From positions 124,354,470-124,418,469 of the forward strand of contig CM043962.1 in assembly GCA_014529385.2 (NCBI GenBank): a stretch of 64,000 nucleotides of DNA, read 5' to 3'. Under the pieces are notes generated by a model that was not told the DNA's origin, did no database searches, and was given only the letters and a program-made list of their open reading frames with translations. The position numbers and the translations under genes were made by a program. Below, one piece after another: positions 19,764-31,237 of the stretch; the stretch's first letter is position 1, and every line of letters starts with the position of its first letter. Source of the DNA: Adiantum capillus-veneris (taxonomy: Eukaryota; Streptophyta; Polypodiopsida; Polypodiales; Pteridaceae).

Positions 19764-21016
19764 GCTCGCCTACCCTGCTGTGGGACCTTCCCCTTGCCTG
19801 AGGGGGGGAGGCAATAGCGATATCACTATTTCCCTCTCCCTCCTTCTCAAAACTTTGTGGCCCCTAGAGCCGTGTGAATTGCCACATGCCACGTCATACG
19901 CGGACACCACACCCACGCACGGGCGCGCACCTCCTGCGCCTCCCCGCCTAACCAATTGTCGCCAAAACCATTGCTGAAGGCCACCACCGCAGCGCCCGAT
20001 AGGGCCCGCCATAGCCACACTCAAGGAGCTCCTCTCTCTCCTTCTCATGCCAATTTAGAGGTCACGGTGCCGTGTACATACAGAGTGCTGCACTCTTCCA
20101 GCTCCGCATGTGGGGTATTACCGCGCCACATGGCAGTCCCCCAATGTGGCAAAGACTTTTTTTTAAAAAAAAACTTCTTTTGTCAGAGAGACTCCCTCTT
20201 GGGTGCCAACTTGGCCCCACTCGCATTCTCTGTTGACAAATCGCACTCCAGTGCTGTAAAACCATGTCCCAAGTCCGTGTCCCCGGCTTTGTTCTACGCA
20301 ATCGCCATCGGCCTTTGAATTCTTTGAGCCCACTATCTGAGACCATCAAAAACTGAGAAAATCACCCGCATACCTTTTACTGCCCAATGCTCCGAACTTC
20401 ATGTCACTGTATCTGACCAACCGAATATGCGATTGATGTGCAGTCGATTCGTGCTAGCTCCACATAACGCACACTTCCACCGAGAACCTTGGCGAGGCTC
20501 AATAGACACCAGATGGTGCATTTTCCAATGCGGTCAGATGGCCTCAGACCCGGCCCCCTGAAAATCTTCAACTAATCATATCTTGCTAACCAGAGCTCCG
20601 TTTCACAAACAGAAAAGACAGGCATGCTCCACAACTCGAGCACTACATATGTATACACTGACATCCACCCGGGACACCTGTCCCTAGCTTCCCTGTCCGT
20701 CAGGGATCTGCTACACACTTCAACTTTAAACCGCAATATCTTGAGCATCGGGGCTCCGTTTGACGAGCCGTCTGGACCGGCTTGTAGAGCACACTGATCA
20801 CTACATTATAGCACATAAAACCCACATATCAGACACAGTAGGCCACCAACCTTCTTGGCTCTTTGCAGCACACCTTTGGCCTAAAAAACCGCTTCGAGCA
20901 TACACCTCCGCTATCCCTTGGCTGCCTAGGGCTTTGGTACCTGCCCTAGCTTTCTGCACTGCACTCACATGCTGCCTCTGCTTGGCATTGACCATCTCCT
21001 AGCTTGGACTGCACCA

Positions 21017-21475
21017 ACGTATTCTGAAGGTAGCGCAAATGTACATACTAATGGCCCTTCAGATGATTGTACCAACGTCTGTACCGATAGCTCTACCGAC
21101 GGTACCTTCAAAAACCAAAACCGCCGCCTTTCTCTTAGTTCTTGCACATTTTCTCAAACTCTCCTCTTCACCATCTCTCACAAATCTCTTGCGATACACG
21201 CCGTCGCGGAGGTGCTAATCTTGCTTGTGGGTTAGCGCATAACACTAAGGTAAGATTGTTTCCATGTTTACTTGTAGATTTAGGGTTTAGGTCATAACTT
21301 TGTGTTTGTGTGTGCGTTTTTGCAGGCTCCATGACTTTTACAACAACTTTCATTACTCAAATAGGACAAATGTGAGTGCTCAAACCTTTAAATGCGTATT
21401 AAGTTTATTTAAATTACTTTATATATTAAGAAAAAAATTCATGCTTTAAACTTTGAATGCTTTAAAATTTTAGGT
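21017..21475. other. Flank of copy A; no gene identified
   Basis: The composition is less repetitive than its surroundings. A CT-rich stretch with Pro/Lys codons is followed by CTAAG-GTAAG and, 80 bases on, TTTTTGCAG-GCTCC, which look like a plus-strand intron. A remnant host 5' exon is possible but I recognise no product. Confidence 0.35.
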
Positions 21476-22660
21476 GATGGGGTTTATGTTTTAGGTTATA
21501 AGTTAAGTTAGATTAGGTTAGGTTACGTAAGTTAAGCTATGTTGCTATGTTAGGTGATACGTTAGGTTAGTTACGTTATCTTATCTGTTAGGTTAGATTA
21601 AGTTAACCTACGTTAGGTTAGGTTAGGTTAAGCTACGTTAAGTTAGGTTAGGTTATCTTATATGTTAGGCTAGGTTAAGTTAACCTACATTAGCTTTACT
21701 TATGTTATGTTATGTTAGGTAAAGCTACATTAGGTTAAGTTAGTTAAGCTACGTTCCACAATACGGCAAGCCATAGAGCTGCATATTAAAAACAACACAA
21801 TGGCGATCTGTTCATCAATACGTCATGCCATAAAGCTTACCCACAAGACATATGCATTATGGGCAAGCTCTATGGCTTTCCGTATTGACAACGGCTCGCC
21901 ATTGTGTTGTTTATATGTCCACGAGCGGTTTTCAAGTCCACCATGGTGAGCCGTTTGGCAATACGGCAAGACATAGATCTTGCTTACAATGCATATGCAT
22001 TGTGGGAAAGCTTTATGGCTTGATGTATTGCCAAACGGCTCGCCGTGGTGTTGTCTATATGTTTGCAAACGATTTTCAAGCGCTAAAATTACCTCGTGCC
22101 CCTAAAAAAAACACAATGGCAATCCATTTGGCAATATGGCAAGCCATAAAGCTTACCCACAAGGCTTATGCATTGTGGGCAAGCTCTATGGCTTGCCATA
22201 TTACCAATGGCTCTCCATTGTGTTGTCTATATGTTTGCGAGTGGTTTTCAAGCCATAAAATCGCTTCGCAACTCTAAAAACAACACAATGGTGATCCGTT
22301 TGCCAAATTGGCAAGCCATAGAGCTTGCCCACATTGCATATGCATTGTGGGAAAACTGTATGGCTTGTCGTTTTGCTAAACACCTCACCATTGTGTTGTT
22401 TTTATGTTAGGCTAGGTTTAGGTTATGTGTTAGGCGAGATTATAGGTTAGGTTAGAGCTATTGACGGCATAATAGTCCAAAAAATACAAACGGACTTCGA
22501 ATATGACCCGTGTACTTCTAAAAATGCAAACAGACTTTGGTTTGGTTAGGTTATAGGTTAGGTAGATGTTATAAATTAGGTTACATTAAGTTAAGTTAGG
22601 TATAGGTTTTACGTTAGGTTAGATTATAGGTTAGGCATAACGATTATAGGTTAGGTTAGA
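21476..22660 (+). repeat. Degenerate TTAGG-rich tract
   Basis: Short variants of GTTAGGTTA, GTTAAGTTA and GTTACG run through 21476-21760 and 22405-22660 and flank the foldback array. The copies are irregular, so this is not an intact telomere array (the plant telomere unit is TTTAGGG). Confidence 0.85.
21791..22400. repeat. Four tandem foldback (hairpin) units
   Basis: Four long imperfect palindromes lie head to tail at 21791-21911, 21939-22050, 22110-22224 and 22279-22400. Three have matching outer ends AACACAATGG and CCATTGTGTT. The second ends in CACCATGGTG and CGCCGTGGTG and is centred on ACAATGCATATGCATTGT. Inner arms share GGCAAGCCATA and AAGCTCTATGGCTT. Spacers also repeat (CTATATGTTTGCGA, GGTTTTCAAG), giving a period near 168 bp. 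A half unit precedes the first at about 21758-21786. Confidence 0.93.
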
Positions 22661-22954
22661 GATAGCATCAAATTAATAGTAGAAAAAATGCAATTAGACT
22701 TCGAAGATGACTCGTGTACGTCTAAAAACACAAACGGAGTTTCTCTCAAGGAAAAATATGAGCATACTCAAATGTGTGGAGTCAAGTGAAAATGAGGAGT
22801 CCTTTTTAATCCAACATTGGTAGTGTGTCTTTAAGTTCCATACACAGTCCACGTCTTTTGAGTGATGAGCTAAAGAGATGGAATAATTTTTCCATAGATG
22901 ATAGTACCAACTCCACAAGGGGAGAGTTTGTGTACCAATAGACACAAACATTCA

Positions 22955-23110
22955 TTGCAAGTTCTTTATGAATGTCATGATAGTCCTAGTGCAGGTCACC
23001 TAGGGATAAAGAGAAATTATGCACTCATACAATGAAATTTTTATGGCCAAGTTTACATTGGTATGTTCAAGACCATATCTTGCATTGCCAAAAATGTCAA
23101 ATGAAAATCC
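22955..23110 (+). pseudogene. Gypsy integrase zinc-finger relic
   Basis: The plus strand reads VLYECHDSPSAGHLGIKR, then NYALIQ and after a stop NFYGQVY, ending near CIAKNVK. This follows the H2C2 domain of gypsy integrases (H-x-SP-x-GHLG ... FYWP ... C-x2-C), with the last Cys pair damaged. No catalytic core follows in frame. Its strand is opposite to the neighbouring relic at 23560-25460, so it derives from another insertion. Confidence 0.7.
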
Positions 23111-23559
23111 AATCTTGGGGGTGTCTCCCTCTAGAGGTTTGGCGGAGAGACAGGTTCTAGACTCCCTCTGGTCTCACACTGACAATTAATATCCTCATAG
23201 ATGAACCAATATGTGGACTTGGATATATTATTTGACAATGCATTGGATTCCAACCACTTGCTGGGTGAAAGCATGTTAACTTGTCATGCTTTTTCATGTC
23301 CCGGACAATGCTAACTAGCACAATTTTGACATATGCTAACTAGTACAATAACTTGAGCTACATATCCAAGACCTATGACATATGATATATCAATATAAAG
23401 CACTTGAAACAAGGAATCCAAATGTACAACCTCCGACAAATTTTGATATTATTTGTAAAAAATTTATCGGACGCCCAACTTTTTGAAGATGTGCTAACTT
23501 GAAACTGCTAACTAGCACAAAAAGCGCGACAGGTTAACATGCTTTCACGCATTGACATA

Positions 23560-25460
23560 GCATGTTTCCATGATTATATATGTATTCTCTCTTGATGTGA
23601 ACTTATCAAAAGCTCCCATAGTATCAAGAGCCCAATCAAAAATATTTTCCTGCGTTGAATAGCATTCAGAGATGTCATGCCCACTACTATTAGCCTACCC
23701 CTTCTCTCACAAATGTCACATGTCTTGCAAAAATATATATCATATGATATCATACTCTGGCACCATAAATGATCTTGAAGAATATTATTCTACAAGATGT
23801 GAGAAGAGAAATGCCCACATAAACTTCTCATGTGTCATTCCATTAGGGAAAATTTGGACTCTCAAAGAGGTCCTATAAGGAGGTTTGACTTTGCCTCTCT
23901 AATTTCAAAGTGGGGAACCCGATGAAGTACATATACGCTTTGGCAAAACCCTATCAACCAATATATCGTTGAAGAGATTTTAAAAAGTAGCTTCTAAATC
24001 CACAAACTTTGACAAATTATATGGTATTCCACCATAGTGTAAAAGTCATACACATCTTGCCACTCTGGATCTTGCTCCTCCATAGTCATTTTCTAAAACA
24101 ATTCAACATCCAATGATTCATCTATTAAGGATATCAATGAGATAACTTTTGCGCTTCACAATAGGAAGTCTACACCATAGTATCTTACTAGGATCATGAA
24201 AGTTTTTGAAATTAAATTCTAGTAGGAACATCATCCATGTGATTAACCTTCGAGGAATGAAAAACTTATTAATGAACTTGGGGGTTCACTACACTTAAAA
24301 AAATTTGTATTATATGGGTCCAAAATTAGGGGTTATTGTATTCTATATTTTCTCACATTTTCATAGACAAAAGGGACAAGAAAAATGATCTTGAATTTGT
24401 TTTCATAGTTTGAATAGGATAAGGGTTCCTTTTATTGTGAAAAAATCAAAGATAAGGGCCTTTATAAATAGTCTTTAAATAGACATGATATATATATTTT
24501 ACATATAGTGAGCCCCTCCCACCAAATAAATTAAATAAAGTAGGGCCTGATAATCACCATTCCTAGTTCCTCTCTTTCCATGGTTGAACACCCTTGTTTT
24601 TCCTTACTGAATCTTTGATTGGCAAAGTACATAGGGTAATTAGTTTTCCCATAGGGTTCAACCAAAATGGCCCACATCGCCATACCATAAGAATCAACAT
24701 GAACATGGAAAATGGAATCTTAATCCAATTGGCAAAAAATTGCCTTTGTGCCAATGGGAACTTTTAAGAGATTAGAAACCGGCTTCACATTTAGGTGACC
24801 AAATAAACTTAATTTTTATTGGATTAGGTCAAAAGAGGTACCTTAGCTACAAACACATGAATGAAACTCAGATAAAAGTTAATGTATGCTAGAGATGAAC
24901 TAAGCTCAAACATAGTTGTTGGTGCTCTAGCCTTCTTGATACATTTCTTATGTTTAGCCATCTCAATTACATTTCTTGACACCACATGACCACATGAATA
25001 TCCCTTCTAGACCATGAATAGTTATTTAAAAGGATTCAAATAGGTCCCCGTTTCCCTACATCTTTGAAACATCATCTCCAAGAATAGTAGATGCATCTAT
25101 ATATATGAAAATAAGGTTAAATCATACACAAAGATGTCTAAGACTTTGCACAAGACTCACAGACTATTTCCATCATGCATCTTTAGGATGATTCCAGAGC
25201 ATTATATAAACCAAATGGCATAGCCACATACATAATGATCTCCATTCATTTATGAAAGTCATTTTGGATCTATCTTTTGGTTCAATCTTCAACTAATTAT
25301 ATACACTATAACCATCTAGAAATTTATACATCTCATTTCCAGCTATCTCATCAAACATCATATATATGAATTGTAGAGGCAATGGTCTTTGATGTTATGA
25401 TCTTTTATCTTTCTCTAATCCACACATACCCTGAGTTTGCCTTTATTTGGGACCACCACT
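23560..25460 (-). pseudogene. Gypsy reverse transcriptase-RNase H-integrase relic
   Basis: On the minus strand, successive degraded blocks follow a gypsy pol in order. They are IKDHCLYNS (PLPFID region) and IAGNEM-like and FLDGYS-like stretches near 25400-25300, then CGYAIW-like (MPFGL) near 25210. The RNase H start FHFPCSC/FHVHVDS lies near 24700, and integrase KTCDICERRGRL with TSLNAIQ near 23760-23640. The frame changes often and stops are frequent, so it is inactive and old. The overall order is clear although single blocks are weak. Confidence 0.7.
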
Positions 25461-26500
25461 ATGGGAAATAACCAATTGTTGAACTAAGAGTCTAGATCTA
25501 CTCAGTGGGAAATTGGTACAACTTAATTTGATCGATGTTATAAATGGTGCAAGGCAAAGCTATGTGTTATTACAAGTACATGCTAAAGTGGCAAGGTAGA
25601 TATGAAGGCAAAGGGTAGGCAAAGAGTAGCAGGTGTGTATGCTCTATGTGGTTTTTGAGTCTAGGGCACTCTGCTAGGATTCCTATCAAAGGTGGCTAGT
25701 CAAACCATTCAAGTGTAGAAATGGAAGTACCAGAGGTGTCGCTCAAGTGTTCTCTGAGCTGGTCTAGATGGGTCCTTAATGAGAGCTATGGAGTGCAAGA
25801 TATAGAAATTTGAAGGTAAAAGTGGTTTGTAGATCTCTACCGGATTGGACAGTTGCAAATGGTTGCTTAGAGGGGATGTGAGTGCATGAATTTAAATTAC
25901 TTCATCTATGGTGCATTTTGGTCTTTGTGTATTGTCAAACGAAGTTCAAATGCCTATGTTATGGACAATTAAAGTTTGGACAGGGCCGAGATATGTGCCA
26001 GTTTGGTCGCTTCAGTAAGTGTGCCATCAGGGGTTTTCTTGGGTTATATCATTTAGTGAGCAAGTAATGAGTGAAAAAATTTGAGCAAGGGAAAATTTTC
26101 AAGCATAGCCCAGGATTTTTACTCAATATTTGTAAGGCTTAAGACTAAGGTTGGATCAGTCCTTGTTTAGTAAGTTGACTATAATCTTTGTTGACTAATC
26201 TTGGCTAGACCACATGTCCAAAGTAGCATACACTTGCTTTGTGTGAACTTAACAAGTTCCTGTGAGTGTGTGTGGTGCCTCCACTTTCCAAGTATATTCC
26301 CAAGAGAAATCTAGGAAAAATGTCAAAACATGCGTGAGTTGTATTATGAGGTGTTTTGACCTAATTGGTCAAGTGTGAAGCATTCTAATTCAAGACTACT
26401 TGCACACTAGCATAAACATAAAAGGGGGGGCCTCATTGGATCTTTGGCTCTCTTTCTCCTCTCAAAAAATCTCTCAAGTGCAAAGAAAAATTTGTCTTTG
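25461..26500. other. No gene identified
   Basis: Short frames without motifs. The right part (from about 26090) may be an LTR or leader of the copia relic that follows, but I found no matching second copy. Confidence 0.5.
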
Positions 26501-26524
26501 TCTCTCTCTCTCTCTCTCTCTCTC
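26501..26524. repeat. (TC)12 microsatellite
   Basis: A perfect dinucleotide tract just upstream of the copia gag relic. Confidence 0.95.
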
Positions 26525-26817
26525 ATGGGATCTCTAGAGATGCACTATATGCTCAAGCTCTTAGCTATAAATGCAAATCCAAGCCAATGAAAGTTTCTTC
26601 TTCTCCATCCTTTGAATTATATTCATGATTGTAGTGATTTTATTTTGTATTTGTGCAAAGAAATCATCCCGTACAACCTATATTCTCCTTGCTATCTTTC
26701 TCTTAAGGCAAACTCTCTCCTTTCATAATTAAATTAAGTAAGTAATAGATTCTCTAACAATATTAGAGTGATCAATTTACTTATGGGTAAAGGTTATTAG
26801 AAGTACATTAATGGAGA

Positions 26818-28705
26818 TCATGGGGTGTTACCAGAGGAAGGTTCAACTGCTATGGAGATAAAGGTGTTTAAAGATTGGAACCAGGAGCTTGAAAGGTCAG
26901 TTACTGACTTTTTGTGTGTGTAAGACACTATGATTGGGCACATACAAGATGTCCACATCCCTAAGGATATTTGGGACACTTTATTGTTTTTGGGTGTGAC
27001 CAACACAAAAGAAAGGAAGTTGTAGTTGAAGAATAAGTTGAATACAATGTAGAAGGAAAACATGTCTATCAATGACTATTCATTGAAGATAGAAAAAATA
27101 TGGGACTCCCTTGAATCATATGGTGTTACAATTGATGATTATGGCAAGGTGGAAGTATGTATGCAAGAATTGGTCCAAAATACAAAGAGTTTATGACTAG
27201 TATCCATCTTCGTGAGAACATTTCCACGTTTACAAATTTGGTCTTCTTACTAATTATGAAACTGAAGAAACCTTAGGAAGACTCCTCTACATAAGAGGGT
27301 ATAAATAGTTCTTAGAAGGTCCTTTTTAACAAGACAAGGGAAGAGGAAGAGGATGCAGTTCAGGTCATAATGGTGGTTGAGGAAGAGGAACCCACCAAGC
27401 ACATCACAAGAATAATGACCAGAGATAGAACACAGGTGATCGAGGATATTTTTGAGGTGGGAGGAGTCCAAGAAGTCATGGTAATGTGCATCGTAACAAT
27501 ACAAATTGACATGGAAATTTTGTATGTTGGGGTTGTAAGAGACATGGTCATTTTGAACATGACTATCCAGATAAAAATAGGAGGTAGGAAAATAATTATG
27601 CAACTACTAGCAGGAATGTAAATGAGCTTGAGAGGCTATTTGAGGCACAATGCATGTTAAATACTATGTCTATAAATGTGGCAAAATCAAGTGATAATGT
27701 CTGGTATGTGGATTTGGGTGCATCAAATCACATGACCAGTAATGGTGAGTGGTTCAAAGAAATGCAGCGTTTTCAAAGTTGTGGCTATGTAGAGACTAAA
27801 TGATACTACACATCCCATTATGCATACAAGAAATATACCATTGTCTATGATAGATGGTAGAGTAAAGTACCTTGTTGATGTACTATATGTACCTAGTATG
27901 ACAAAGAATTTGGTTCCTGTTTGTTAGATGGTTAAGCAAGGTTTGGAGGTCAAGTTTTACTCCGATGGTCTCTTTGCTTGAGTCTCTATGTCCAGGAGCA
28001 TAAGAAGAATGAAAATTTGGTTGTGCAAGGAAATAAGGGTGAGCCGAATGTTTACTTTAAATGTAAAAGTGTTTGAGGTGAATGTTGCTATATTTTCACA
28101 ATGTAGATGAGTTTTTGCAGATACTCGCTTTAGCACAAACATATTGGTCATGTAAACTTGCAAAGGTTGAAAATGATGAAACGCAAAAAAAAATAAATCT
28201 CCACCATTTAAAGTTCTTGAAACGCAAAAAAATTGTGAGACTTGTCAATTTGGGAAGTCGTTAAAAGCATCATTTCCTCATGACAAGCATGTGAGCAAAC
28301 ATGCATTGGATTTAGTACATGCAGATGTATGGGTCTGGCAAAGACTGCATCTATGTGTGGTTGTAAGTACTATGTAAGCTTCATTGATGGCCATGCAAGG
28401 ATGGTATAGATCCACTACATGAAGCAAAATGCATTTTTAGAATTTCAAGGTTTTTCTTGAAAAATAAACTAGAACACATGTAAAGTGTTTTTGCATTTTC
28501 AGATTTCAAGGTTTTGGTTGAGAAATAGACTGGAAAACAAGTAAAGTTTTTGAGGTCAAATGGAGGGGAAAGATACTTCTTTAATGAGTTTAATGGGTTT
28601 TTGTACAATGATCAAATTTAGAGGTAGTTCTCATGCAGGTTTACTCCCCATAAAAATGGTGTTGCTAACTGGAAGAGCAAAAACATAGTAGAAGCTGATG
28701 GTGAA
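26818..28705 (+). pseudogene. Copia gag, protease and integrase N-terminal relic
   Basis: The plus strand, read across many stops, gives the copia gag block VFKDWNQELE, PKDIWDTL, TNTKERKL and SINDYSLKIE. The protease motif follows as WYVDLGASNHMT near 27700, where the usual DSGAS has become DLGAS. Near 28310 is the integrase core start LDLVHADVW. The catalytic region downstream retains FLRSNGGERYFFNEF. Many stops are TAG or TAA. The element is dead. It continues at 28706 with a longer open stretch. Confidence 0.85.
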
Positions 28706-29146
28706 TTGATGAATGAGAAGAACATGCCTCATTGTTATTGGGTAGAGGCTATTGCTACAGGTGTTTACATTATGAAGAGGACACCTATTGCAATATATGG
28801 TATGACACAAAAAAAGAATATTTGTGGTGAAAAACCAAATGTATCAGATTTTAAAGTGTTTGAAAATATTGCTTATGTGCATATGCTAGATGAGCTGATA
28901 ATTAAGTTTGATTCAAAACAGCTAGAAGAATGTATGCTCATTGGATATTCTCTTGAGCACAAAGGGATTTTTCTTGAAATGATGAGTTGTTATGTTGATG
29001 TGAATGATTCTTTAGGGTATGATATAAGAGAAATTGTGGTAACAAAAAATGCAAGAATGCAGTCACAGGTTTTGAGTGGGCTACAATGGTCATCTAGTGC
29101 AAGTTATGATGAGAAGTTATGGAGTGTCAAGTTATGTATTAGATAG
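28706..29146 (+). pseudogene. Copia integrase C-terminal region
   Basis: This 146-codon open stretch reads MMNEKNMPHCYWVEAIATG, VYIMKRTPI, then KPNVSDFKVFENIAYVHMLD and CMLIGYSLEHKG. These are the standard landmarks after the catalytic Glu in copia integrase (W-EA--TA-Y--NR-P, K-F---AYVH, GY----KGY). The terminal GYR is replaced by GIF. It is part of the surrounding copia relic, not a separate gene. Confidence 0.85.
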
Positions 29147-29508
29147 AGTCTTACTACCACATCAAATGTATCAAGAAAAGGAAAGGAAAAATCAAATGAT
29201 GCCCCTAAGCTATCAAATTTGAGTGTTAATCGTGATGATGGTGACAATAGTGGTTCTAAGAAGAGTTTGGATGAGGAGTTTGGCATAACCTTTGTGAAGA
29301 CTCTAGATGCAAGAAGGATGTAATTAGGGAATAAGACACCTAGAAAAAGTAAGAAACCCTATGAAAAGATTGACTTACACTAGTTATGTGGCTCATCATT
29401 GTGCATATATGGTGAAGATTACACAGAAGTACAATCCACTTGTTTTGAAGATGTTATCAAAGATAAAAAATGGCACCAAGCTATGTATGACCTTGATAAA
29501 AATGTAAC

Positions 29509-29766
29509 ATGGGAGTTTATACCTTTTCTAGAGGGAAAGAACGTAATTTCATGCAAAACGGTGTAGAAGATACTGTGAGTAGGCATAAGGCAAGGGTTGT
29601 GGCCAAGGGTTATGTGCAAATGTATGGGATTGATTATGAAGAGACATTTAGCCCTATGGACAAAATGGCTACCATTCTTGTATGTACTATAGTGGTTATG
29701 ACTTTGGGATGGGTGTTGAAAGACATGGAATTAAATCAATGTTGCATTTATACGCACGTATCCTAA
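29509..29766 (+). pseudogene. Copia reverse transcriptase N-terminal relic
   Basis: RHKARVVAKGYVQMYGIDYE followed by ETFSPMDKMATI is the first diagnostic block of copia reverse transcriptase. The match runs to TLGW and then fades at the position where HQMDVKSAFL would be expected. The relic stops at about 29766. Confidence 0.88.
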
Positions 29767-31237
29767 AAATATATACGTATAAAATGTCGTTATACACCAA
29801 AATCCCAAATAGTCACCAAATAGCCGTATTTTTTCTTTTTGATAGAAATATCTTTTTATCAAAAGATATTTCGATAAAAAAACCTGCGTATATAAAGACA
29901 GTCGCTCGCCGGTTTTGATTGAAACCAACGACTGCAGTTGAGAGAGCAGCAATAAGCTAAAGCTTATTGACGTATACTTTTAAATTGTTTAAATTTGTTC
30001 TAAAGTATTTTTCTATGTTGTGCCAGACCTGTGTGGTGCAGTAGTTTTTCTCTCACCATAGAGTTGGCTTGTAGGTTATATGCCACTTTGTGGTGTGTAG
30101 CCATCTGAATAACTCCAGAAATGAGTATAAGCTAGTTGCTTTTCTCGTGCTATGCATCCACTTGGATCACTATAGGGAAGGGTTTTACGATAGACTTAGA
30201 TTCTCACTCGTGTGGTGAAGTAGTATATCTCTCACCACACAGAGCTGAGTTAGAATTTAGTGGTCGACTCGTGGAGTGCAGTAGGCATGGTGCTACACCT
30301 CTCATTTCATAGTGACCTATAGGTTTCTCAATTTTAGATTAGATCAGTTTATCATTTGTACCATGTAGAAACGCAAGAGTTTTGCTCATCAAATAGAAAA
30401 AGAGAGATGCATAGTTTACGTCCTCTTCATCTTTATGTGAGCATTGTTTATTGTTGTGCTTTGAACTCCAAAGACACATCATTGTTCATCACTAGATGGC
30501 TTGGTGATGTCTTGGATGTAGATACATACGATATTTGGCCTACATCTGAGGTTGTTAAGTTGTCCACCCCTGATGTTTGTGTTGTGAGTTCCACACACTT
30601 CATCAGGGATTAGATTATGTCACATCATCGTTCTTATTACATAGAACTATGAGGGCTACGTTTGTCTATGCAAGAGTGGAGAGATGCATACCTATGCCCA
30701 CTTCATCTTAGCTCGGCATGCCTTTCCCTTGTACTTTCTAATCCGCAGATACGCCAGTCTTCAATAGATGACTTGGTGTTGTCTTGGATGTAAATATGTA
30801 CGATGTTTGACCACGATCTGAGATTGTTAAGCTGTCCGTTGATGGTTGTGTTGTGCATTCCACACACTTTATTAGGGACTAGATTGATTAAACTATCAAT
30901 CAACATTACAACAATGTCTAGGACTTGTGCTGAGCTTAGCGTACCTCACACACGCTGGGTTGTTTACATGTATGCTCCAGATCATTTACATGTATTATGT
31001 AATGCACATAAGAGGGTCTGATTTTTGTGATGAGCGTCCTTCACACTCTTGGCTTGTTCACCTCTCTCCATCTCTCTCTTTGTGTGTTCTCCTCTCTATT
31101 GTACAATGTATGGATTGCAATCATAATATATCGTTGTTTGCTATAAATTATATCCATTGTTTATGAATTAGGGTCATGACACGATTTTGATAGTTTACCC
31201 TCTCCTTTGACAACGTTTATCTTTTAAATTTATATCT
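29767..31237 (+). other. Unassigned sequence upstream of the kinase pseudogene
   Basis: Near its start are two exact hairpins (AAATATCTTTT-TATC-AAAAGATATTT around 29850; CAATAAGCT-AA-AGCTTATTG at 29950-29969) and a TATATAAAG box near 29889. A diverged direct duplication of about 150 bp occupies roughly 30466-30617 and 30746-30887 (shared blocks GTCTTGGATGTA, TGTTAAG, TTCCACACACTT). Together with the splice acceptor at 31237 it could be the promoter and first intron of a decayed host gene. Confidence 0.45.

Larger units (their letters stand above)
17583..21016 (-). mobile_element. Gag-only LTR retrotransposon copy A, 5' part
   Basis: Read on the minus strand, this part holds the 5' LTR (21016 to 18763), a primer site and the N-terminal two thirds of the gag-like gene up to the gypsy insertion. 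The element end at 21016 is TGGTGCA on the minus strand, matching the start of copy B LTRs (TGGTGCAG). The flanking bases just outside begin ACG. Confidence 0.87.
18763..21016 (-). repeat. 5' LTR of copy A
   Basis: It is about 2.25 kb, ends on the minus strand in CTCTCCA and is colinear with 1-1980. It includes the minus-strand TATA box at 19311-19320, a (CT)43 tract and two palindromes (19451-19474 and near 19811). Confidence 0.85.

Noticed and set aside
21476-22660. Interstitial telomere
   Set aside because: Units are irregular GTTAGGTTA-type, not TTTAGGG, and no run is long or perfect.
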